Below are positions 48,401 to 59,000 of a DNA stretch of 64,000 nucleotides, one piece after another; within the stretch, counting starts at the first letter, position 1, and each line of letters begins with the position of its first letter. Source of the stretch: Pempheris klunzingeri (Eukaryota > Chordata > Actinopteri > Acropomatiformes > Pempheridae); assembly GCF_042242105.1 (NCBI RefSeq), contig NC_092013.1, positions 9,855,618 to 9,919,617 on the forward strand, read 5' to 3'. Made by a program: the position numbers and the translations under genes. The notes beneath the pieces were generated by a model. It made no database searches, was not told where the DNA came from, and saw only the letters and a list, made by a program, of their open reading frames with translations.

Positions 48401-50657
48401 CAAATTTTCACTGGGCTAGGTTTGGGCAAATGCTCAGGGATTGATGGTCTCCTGAAAAAGTAACAAACCAGGCATGCTGTTCTGACTATGGGTGCTGCTT
48501 AGCTACATCACTGCGTTTGTGAGTGTGAGGGATGCTAAAAAGATAAGCCTATGGTCCAGATTGTTGGTGCTGTAGATGACAGATGGGTATCTTTTATGTT
48601 GTTGAGGGACATCACTTTCTTTCTTTCAAGGCTAGGAAAGTTAGTCCAGTTAAAGTTAGTCCAGATATGATCATTTATAGCCTCTCTGCTTTTTCCTCGT
48701 ATGTTCCTCTCAGACCAGGCAGCCAGTCTTTGTGCAGCTGCTGCAGGCAGTGTTCAGAGTCTACCATTGTAACTGGTTGGTCCCGGTCCAGAAGGGCTCT
48801 GTTGAGAACTGTATCAAGGTGCTCTCTGATGTTGGTAAGATCCATCTCAACAACTCACATTAACGTCTAACAAAATCCCATTTTACAGTCCCATAAATTT
48901 AAGGTCCAAGTAAATCCAGCATGTGCAGTAGTTTTAACAGTTTTAACACTTTGTATTCTAACTCATGAGCTGATATATCCTCACACTGCTTGTGTGTGTC
49001 TACCCTCCAGCCAAAGGTAGAGCAATAGCCATCCCTGTAGACCTGGACAACCAGGTGAACAACCTATTTGTGAAATCCAACAACATTGTCCAGAAGACAG
49101 CCATGAGCTGGAGACTTTCTGCTCGCAATGCTGCCCGCAGAGACTCTGTGGTGACCGCTTCACGTGACTACAGGAACATCATTGAGAGGCTGCAGGTACA
49201 GCAGCAGTGCGTGTTAGCGCTAAATGGCGTGTGTTCAATCATTCAAGCAGTAATGATGTCTGTTTGTGTGGACTGTAGGACATTGTGTCAGCTCTCGAGG
49301 ATCGTCTGCGCCCACTGGTCCAGGCTGAGTTGTCAGTTTTGGTGGACGTCCTGCATCGCCCCGAGCTTCTCTTCCCTGAAAACACAGACTCACGCAAGAA
49401 GTGTGAAAGCGGAGGTTTTATATGCAAGTAAGCACTGAAAATAACTCCCAGCTATTCTTCAGCTGAATACATTGAATACTGACATGTGAGTGAGTCTGTT
49501 TACTATAAATGAGACTTATGAACTACTGCTCTTGCGTAGGCTGATCAAACATACCAAGCAGCTGCTGGAGGAAAATGAGGAGAGGCTGTGCATCAAAGTT
49601 CTGCAAACTCTGCGAGAGATGATGACAAAAGACCGTGGTTATGGAGAGAAGGTAGGAGAAGCTGCCAAGCACAGACATAGTGGGGTAATCATGTACATCG
49701 TGTACATTGTATGTGCATATACTGTATAGCGTACTGCATATAATTAATCAGTTCAATTATAGAAAATATTGAATTGAGTTTTTCACTTGATTTTTTTTTT
49801 TTTCAAAATGTATTTTGACACTGGTGCATAATGTTTTGGATTTCTATTCAGAGAAGGAGGCCAGCTTTTCAGCGACTATAAATAAAACAACATTGCCTTT
49901 TTTTAAATGGATTTCAGAGATATTTTTTTTCCACTTCCTACAAGACCAATTGTCCCATACTTAAGTTGAAATGGAAGCATATCTGAACTGAAGACTTAAA
50001 ACAAAAACTCCAATATGAGATATATATGATATGTTTTGATATGTGGCAATGTTATTGATGTTATTAAATTATGCATCCATGCAGATGTAGTTGATCAGTC
50101 AGACTGCATCTCACACACACACACACACACACACACAGACTCTTAACACACTAACTGCCAAGGGTACCCTTATTTTGAAGGGCAGGACTGGTCACTTCTC
50201 AGAAATGCTTTCAGCCACACTCACCACTGTACAAGACGGTACTAATTCTGCGCACTGTGGGTAATATCCGTTAATAAATACTAAACTTCCTCTGTGCTGC
50301 CGAAGTTGATATGTGTCACCACAGCCTTAACTAACATGCCATGCTGTATCATTGACCTCTGCTTTAGCTTCCTCCCTCCTGTGTTGTTATTTAACCCCTT
50401 AAACCCTCTGTTCTCTTTCAGCTCAGGGCCTTCGATGATGAGATGGATATGCCGAAGGTTCTTTCTCTTTTTCCTGTACTCATACCCCTGCTTCCATGAG
50501 CTGCTATCTGTTGTGTCTGTGTAACATTAGCAGTTGCTCTCTAACTGTCCTGTAGCAGCTGCTGTGTGTTGTAGTTAGCGGTAGGTAGGCTGATTCGGTC
50601 GTACACACCTGCTGCACTGTCTGCCATAAACCGCTGTGTAGATCAACTGAAAGTGGT

Positions 50658-50704
<47 letters not shown>

Positions 50705-51620
50705 CATAAGTAGATGAGTGCTGTGGTTGACTGCACGTTGCTCAACTGAGTTGCGTTATTCCAAGTTCCAAGGTCAGTCACTGGATGGCTGGGCAACCTG
50801 CCAGTGCTGCATTTGCTTCTACTCACTGTTCTCACACTGGACATTTAGATGCCCTACTTTCTGCCAAATGTAAGCACCATGTCATGTAAAAGTCATTCTG
50901 GGGCATTTATTTCTGTATTTTTTTTTTTTTTTTAACATTAATTCCAGGTCAATGCTGACATGACACTTTATTTTACGCATATACAAACACTATGAAAACA
51001 GATAGCTAATGTGAAAAGAGAGAAGAGGACATCGATACAAAAATACATGAATAAAGACAAATATAAGATCAGGAAGATAAAGGAATGCAGAATATATCAA
51101 CCATCAATGTCAATGACGCATAAATTAAATGTGATGACAATTTCTTATTAAACTTCAATTATATATATAGGCTGGCATTCTATATCTGTAACTGTCTGGT
51201 TTTACACAAAGGAAGGTGAAGACAGTAAAGCCATAAAAGTTGTATCACTTCCTTCCCTCTCTTTTTCTTTCCATCAGTGTTTTTATGGTCTTTGACAATG
51301 TTCAGCTTTTTGTAGGGTGTTTCCCCTGTGTCTCCTGCAGGCACCAATAGGGGGCACTGTGGCTGTGCGAGTGCCTTATATGTGTGTGTTTTAATGAATG
51401 TGAGGGGCTGTGGCAGTCATTGAGGCTGTGTCCTAGTTTTCTTTGCCTGAGAGCTGCACGATTCCTGGGTCCCTGCCAACGCTGGGCTGAGGTTACATAA
51501 GAACCAGGCTTTTTTTCCTGGAACTCAGCCCCTCCGCTGATGTGTGACCTTCAGCAGTAATTGCCAATAAAAGTGTGGAGGAGCTGTTTACCCACACTGC
51601 CATTCTCTCTGTGTGTTTGT

Positions 51621-51661
<41 letters not shown>

Positions 51662-52966
51662 TGCGTGCACACCTGTGTGTATAAATGCAAGCTGCAGTCA
51701 TGGGGGTTTGGGTTTGGGTGTGGGGGGCCCTGTGTGCATGAGCGTGTGGAGAGAGATGATCCCTACACACACCTGTTAAGTGCTGGATCTCTGTCTGTCT
51801 ACACGAAAACTGCGGCTCTGATGCAAGACTGGCAGTTGAGTAGAAACTCGCTCCCCCTACACACCCCCACCCCACCTCATGTGCCCATCTTCATATTTCC
51901 TTTTCTCCTCTTTTTCCTTTTCGGCCCCATTAAATCATTGTGACACATTTCCTCAACTACTCCTAATACTGCCCCCTTCCACTCACGCCCTTTCCAACAT
52001 GGATGCAAACACACACCCACACTGTGTAAACTTAATGAAGTTGGCTGTGAGTGTTTGTGTAGGTGTGATATGAAAGTGCGCACTTGGCTCTCGTCTCCTC
52101 TGTTGCCCTTTGAGTAAAGCAGAATAGCATAGTAAATGACTGAAGAGAAACAGGGTGAGTGTGTGAGCTTGTTGAACAGGAATCTTGGCTTATATGGCTC
52201 ACATGAAATCGGTTCATGCAGTAGTATTCTGCATAATAACTTATTATCAAGGTATTTTTTGAAATGGAGATAGCAAGGGATGAATTTTTGACCTCACAGA
52301 TGTGTGCATTCCACACCGTTGATAAATGTCAGAGAGGTGATTATCAGCTCAATCCATTGCTCTTTGGCTGTCAGAGTTATGTAAGAGGAGTTCAGCATAC
52401 ACAGTGTTGGGCTTTTGCTCTCAGGCTCCCCTCCTTCACCTGGCTGTGCGTGTGTGTGTGCGCCTGTGTGTGTGTGCGCGTGCGTGTGTACGTGTGTGTG
52501 GTCTAGTCACAAGCAGTTATGCAAGCCCTCCATCATGGACGTAAGTCATGTTTCATCCCTTTCACCTCCCTGTTTCTTCCCTTGGCAAGCATGTCGATAG
52601 ATGGATTCAGAAGAAAAACCCTCTCTTTGACTTTGAGTTTTTAAGATAGCATCTGCCTTGCTTTTTAAGCTGCTTGACACATTTTCTCCCACTCCCACAG
52701 CGGTGCTTTGCCCACTCTGGTCAAGACAGAAATTAATTTTATAGTGCTGGTATAGAAGTAGGTCAGTTGCAATGAAAATGACAGAGCACTGTCTTTTAAT
52801 TTAGTCTGTTTTTCTGTCTGCGCATAACAAGCAGCCGAGTGGTAAACCCCAGCGTTCATGTCATTCACCACTGGTTTAAACATGACTCAGTCTCTGCCTG
52901 CAGAGACACAAAGACATATTTATTTATGCACTTATAGAAAAACACCTAAACATTAAGTAGAATGCA

Positions 52967-53014
<48 letters not shown>

Positions 53015-56000
53015 ACTTTTATTTCCTCTATTGGCAAATTGTCTGAGAGGTGTGAGTCTAATCAGGGGTTTGCCCCGGGGAGTTTCCAGTTTCGTGGAAT
53101 GCACTGTATTCGGGGCGGATGTGGCAGCTGTGAGGGGTTACTCTGTGGTGTCTATGGTCAGACTGGGGATGATTAACTGCATATATCTTCCCTGATCAGC
53201 ACATTGCCTTGTGATCTGATACGGTGACAGTGAGGCAGCATCCACAGACGCGTGGACCAGTGTGTGGGTGCTGTAGCACCCCCTAACCAGCTGCTGAACT
53301 ATGCCCCACTGATTAAGTGTTGTGCAGGTCAAAAGTGAGTTCAAAGTCCTGACACTAAAATTCCAAATCATATCTCAAGTGCTGACAAGTGCCAAGCCAA
53401 ATACAAGTTTTGCTCATCACCAGAAGTTACCTGAAATATTAGAAGTCATTAGTAAGAGTAAGAATACGCGAATAATATTTTCTTTTAAAAAGCATTCCAA
53501 AGCTTATAGCTCAATATCCATGGTCAACTTAATAGTGTGGCTTTTAAATAATATGTGCATTCTACATAGCAAATTATTATCAACTTATTTGAAATGCCAT
53601 CATTTGCATTTTGTGTATTCAAGCGATTATGTGAGTATATTCTGTCTTTTCCCTTTCTTCCTTCTCACTCTGTTGACGTCTGTCACTTTCACTTTCTCAC
53701 CCTGCCTCACTATGCTTTCATCCCACACCCACGCCCACTCACGCAGAGACAAACAGACTCCATCTCTCTCTCTTACCTGTTACCTTTTTTAAAAAAAAAC
53801 AAAAAAACACTATTCATCACTGGCCATTTATCTCCAAAATTGGTGACAGATAAAGTGGAGGATGTAGTGCTCCTTTATGGGTTTAAAGACCTGTTAAAGT
53901 ATCTGGGGAAAAATACATTGTCACTTAGTTAAAAACAGTTTATAGATCTTCAAAGGACTTTCCCCGCTTTTGAGTTTGGGGAGCATTTAATCCCTGGGGT
54001 GTTCTGCGTCGGGCTGGGTGATTTTTGAGCAGTGGATTTGGCACAGAGAAGCTATACCATATAGTTATTGATCCAGAGTCAGCTTTGCTACATAAGTGTC
54101 CAGAGTGTACTATAGCTGGTACTGCCTCGACTTGCCTCTGACTAATTCAATTAAATTCAATTCAATTTATTTGTATAGCCCAATATCACAACAGAGTTGT
54201 CTCACAGTGCTTTACAAAGTTCACTGAAATAAACAAGTGTAAGCGAACATGTTGTTTCAGTAATTTTTTACCTTTTTTATCACATCTCTTCTTAAACCAC
54301 CTGCATGTCGTGCTTCTTGCATCTTTTTTCACATCTTTTTTCAGAGATACTTGCGTGATGCACAGATCATGAGTAGAGAAACATAACCAACGCAGATGCG
54401 TCCACACGGGGCACCAGAGATGTGTGATGAACTATTGGCGTTATGAGTATGAAAAGGATGTGAATCATATATAGCCTGCGCAGTCACCACATCTCAACCC
54501 AGTTGAACACCTACGTGTGACTTTGAAACAACACGTTTGACGGTGCTCTTCACCACCATCATCTAAACATCAAATAGGGGAATATCTTTTGGAAGATTTG
54601 TGTTACATTTCCGCAGAATCCGGAGTAACGGCAACCTGTCGTGCCTTAATCGTCATCCAGAACTATACATCGTAAAGAGTTCGGAAACTTGTAGAAACTA
54701 TGCCACGTAGCAGTGAAGCTGTCGAAGAAGTCCTAGAGGCTTGTAGTGGCCTCAGGCCTTGGATACATAATGTACATCATGTCCTTGAGCCTGACTGATG
54801 GAGACAGACTAGTTCAACTGTCAAGCTTTGTAAATCTTAGTGTTTGTTATTCTCTCTCTCGCCCTCTCCGTCTCTCACTTGCTCTGCCTCTTGCCCTCTG
54901 TGTTTTTGGTGACAGATGGCCTCTGTAAGCAGCTCTGTGTCAGTGGTTTAGTGGCCTGGTTCCTTTTGGAGTGATTATGTAACTCTAACCCCATCGCCTC
55001 TCCCCTCGCCTGCCACTTCTAGTGTGTCTTTTTACATAACAATTTATGTGGAGCATTGCCTTTTACCAGTTTCCTTTCCTCATGGTGGACACGTACTGTA
55101 TATAGAGTTACTGAAGTTTGATACTGCGAAATGGTGTCTAACCTGAATCCCCATTGCTTGTGTGAACCATTAAGGGAATTGGAAAACAAGCTCTTAATAG
55201 TCTATATTTGATTAATGTGTGTTTCGTTATGCTCACAACAAGGATCCTTGTGTTTATTCATCCCTGACTTTAAATGACTGTTCCTGTGTGATTTCACTCT
55301 CTGCGCAGTTTTTGCATTCTCTATTATTTCTAAATAATAATACTAATAATAGTTTGACATTTTGGAAAAAAATCATTGTTTTTCTCGACTGCAGCCCACC
55401 AAGAAATATCAATTAAACAAACTAGTTGTTAGTGACCTTAGTGTAAGTGACCTTTAGGATTGCTGGTAGGATGATTTTTTTTTTTTTTTAACCTTTGGAC
55501 AGAGCCAGGCTAGTTGGTTCCCCCTGGTTCCAGTTTTATTGCTAATCTAAGCTAACCAGCTGCTACTGTTGCGGCTCCAGCACAGTGGTGTCAATCTTCT
55601 CATCTAACTCTATTTAAAAAAAAGCAGCAGAGCGTATTTCCCAAAATGTCAAACTACTCCTTTAAAACAGCAATTTGAAAACTGAAACTCAGCTAAATTG
55701 AAGAAAGAAAGCAAATGCCCTATAAGGTGATTTAAAATAAAAAGAGAGATCATTTGCAATGGTTTTAAGGGAATTGAAAGATCAAATCACACTGGACATG
55801 TCTTTTAAGGTTTTATTAATAGTCAACACTGAACACATCTCCTGTCTCAGCTGTCTAATGTCTCCAGCCATAATGCTTCCCTGGTTTCTAACATAGCTGT
55901 AAATGCATGGCAATACACATGGGCAGATCTTTGCATGGCCACTTAAAAAAGTTTAATAGGCGCCTATTGTGGTTATTAACCTGACAGTTTACCTTTGCCG

Positions 56001-59000
56001 TGCTGCATGAACACTAACCCTGTGTTTGTATCTGTTGGATCACTGTGCTCGCACTCCTCACTGCACCCAGCAGCTGGATCAGAACCAGCCTGAGAAGCTG
56101 TTGGAGGACCAGAAGAGGGTAGGTACTCACAGCAGCATGGCAGCTTAACGAAAAACTCTAATACTTCAGGGAGTCACTGTGAGATATCAAGACAGTCTTT
56201 GGCCTGTTTTGTGTCTTTGTTTTTCCTGCTTTTTATTCTTGATCACTAACATTCACTGCTTTAAGAAACACCTAACCACTGAGTCACATTTCACTGAAGG
56301 AGGAAAAGAAACCCATGTTAATAACTTTCACAATATATTTCCCTCTGCCTCCTTTTTCTAATGGTGTTTATGGTGGTGCAGTGACTTTACAGAGCCTCGG
56401 TTGTTTCCATTAAAGAGGCGAGCTCTAAATTCGATATTCCAGAATAACAATATCGATTGGGGTTCATCAATATATAATTATTATTTCAGAGAGGATAACA
56501 TTATTCAGTTCAGCAGTGGTTTAGCTGTAAATCTCCCTGATAACAAGTCCTCCTCATATTGATCACAGCCCTGCATCTGTTTCAGGAGGGTAGTCATTTC
56601 AATTTATCTGAAATACATTTTTTATCACTTTTTTTAATCAATTAGTCCAATAAGAAAAGCAGAATAATTAAGATTGAGTTTGGATCGTTATGGAGACTCA
56701 TCAGGTATAAAGTGCCAGCATGGTGGTTTGCTCATCGTTAATACAGGCCAGATTTGTGTCAACAGGGTAGATGACATTCAGACAGGACTCTAAAAGGAAG
56801 TGGCCCAGAACTAAAGATTCAAGACAGAAAAAGGGCAGTACTCCCCAATAAGACCGGGGAATCATCTCTAAACTACGTCTGAACATACTGTACTGCTACA
56901 GACGAAATGTACAGTTGATTAACCTCCTGCCAGTAAAAGATGAGAATAGTGTTCTTCACACCTCCTACCTAAACTAATCTTGACCTCCAGAGCATAACTG
57001 CAGCAGCGCAGCTTACATAATGCCGCTGTCGTCTATCAAGGACCACCCACAGTTGACAATGATTTTTCACATAATCACTCACAAACACACACACACACAA
57101 AAAAACCCTCCCTTTCATTTCCTCATCTTTATCCCATGGGAGGTCTGGCAGGTAGCTATGGGCTGCGGTTGCCATAACGACGACAAAGTCGTGCTGCTGA
57201 CTGCTCAACAGTGGATGAGTCACAGTGTGGGAGGGCTGGCCCCAGGTCTGTCTAAGTGAAAACCAGGACCTCACGTTGTCACTACACAGGGTCACTGCTG
57301 CTGATGATATCCATAACAATGTTGGTTGTGTGGGTGGTAAATGACATAAACATCGTGTTATGCCTGCGAGCTTTCCCTGCATAGAAACTCAGGAATTCTT
57401 TCAATTCATTATTTAAATGAAAAGTTTATGTAGTTACTCCATAACTATGGAGAGCATGGTCGTGATGGCAGACAGGCTTGCTATCATTTTCTGAGGTCAG
57501 TGGGTGTGTTTAGGTGTCTGTGTGCATTTGAAATGCACAATATATAACAAATGATGCATGCTACCTCTGTTATACAACATGTACTCTCCTCGTTGCTGAC
57601 ATCATGTCATTACATCCCTTCCTTTCTTTTCCTCCTGTAGGGCGAGGCACTGAGACAGATTCTGGTGAACCGTTACTATGGCAACTTTCACCGAAGTGGT
57701 GGGCGGAGAGACAGCCTGACATCATTCAGCAATGGCCCCCTCAGTCCAGTAGGACCCGGCAAAAACCAATCAGGTGGGACACCGTGACTGTTGCTGCTCA
57801 CAGAGAAGTTTGTTGGTAATTCTTCTTCTACAGCGGGAAGTGATGAGTGTAGTTTAATGTAGCCCACACAAGGCCATGAACATGAACACACTGACTTCAG
57901 CATCTGTAATTGAGCTGAGGTTTCTGTGAAGCAGTAACCAGAGTTCTCTGCCAAAGAGAAGCGTGACTTTGCTGCCAGTGATTACTACAACTACTGTCTT
58001 TTGCTTTTGGTTACCCTAAAAGGTTTCTGCCCCTGAAATCTTAGTAAAGCAAAGTTCTCTCAGTAATGTTATTTAAGGATGGGGCTCTATCTGTCTGGCC
58101 CTGAGCTGGTTATCAGCTCCAGAGTGGTGCTGTGAGCTGCCCTTTGAGCACACAGAGCAAAACACTCTTATCATTACCAGATAACATGGTCATTGTGTTA
58201 CTATCTGCAGTCAAAATACTGAAGCAATGCATTTCTGTGCAGTGTTTCTCCTTCTATTTGAGTTATTGGTTCTGATATGTACCATGTATGATGTAACATT
58301 TTATCTACACATAGATTTTGGAGGACAAATTGGTGCCAACAGTATGTGCTGTGAGCCTGTATTTCATATAAATTCAGTGCTGCCTTGTTGACCTAGTAAC
58401 CAGAATGGCTGCTGTGGTACGAACGGCAGTATTCAGTGTAACATAGGTGTGATACCATAATAAAAGCCTAATATGTGTGTGCGTGCATGTGTTTATGTAT
58501 ATATATGTAGCTCTGAGACTTGGATAAAATCCCACCGGTACCCAGTTCACCATGTCTCCCATACGCACCAAGATGTTGGCACACTTCCAGACCACAGGAA
58601 GTATAACCCTCCCCTGTGTGATCCATTTTTCACTGTTGCTAGGTGACAGGCTGCTACTTCCTGCAAAAAACAGCCTTTGCACCTGTTGCTGAAACAAGAG
58701 CCAGGCTGAGAATTCCTGAAGTACCCTGAAGCTGAGGCCATAGGGGGGAATATGCAGGCAAAGTCATGTACAATGAATCACACTATAACTATACAGTTCC
58801 CTTGGTTAGCAGAGGGTTAGCAGCAGTTTGAAATCCTACTGTTGAATGACTAAATTTTTAGATATTAATGTTCCTTTTGCTATGTTTTCATGTTTTATTT
58901 TTCCTATGTTGTCTTTCAATGTAAAGAACATTGAATTAACATGTCATGAAATGTGCTATATAAATAGAATTGCCATTGATAATCTGTACTTTGTCTCAAT

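Larger units (their letters stand above)
50458..56070 (+). other. itpr1: itpr1 intron 39
   Basis: 5.6 kb. Contains (TG)n at 51616-51661, an irregular TG/CG-rich stretch at 52442-52500, (TG)n at 52971-53010, a dispersed repeat at 54144-54222, a decayed transposase at about 54420-54770, and a copy of the palindromic repeat at 55455-55665. No further SII coding segment was found by eye. Confidence 0.65.

Noticed and set aside
52504..52541. Possible SII exon ending GGAC|GTAAGT
   Set aside because: Weak acceptor, length not a multiple of three from the nearest AG, and no resemblance to SIIA.
53322..53792. 156-codon plus-strand frame
   Set aside because: Intronic AT-rich sequence, no recognisable motif and no splice sites joining the itpr1 frame.
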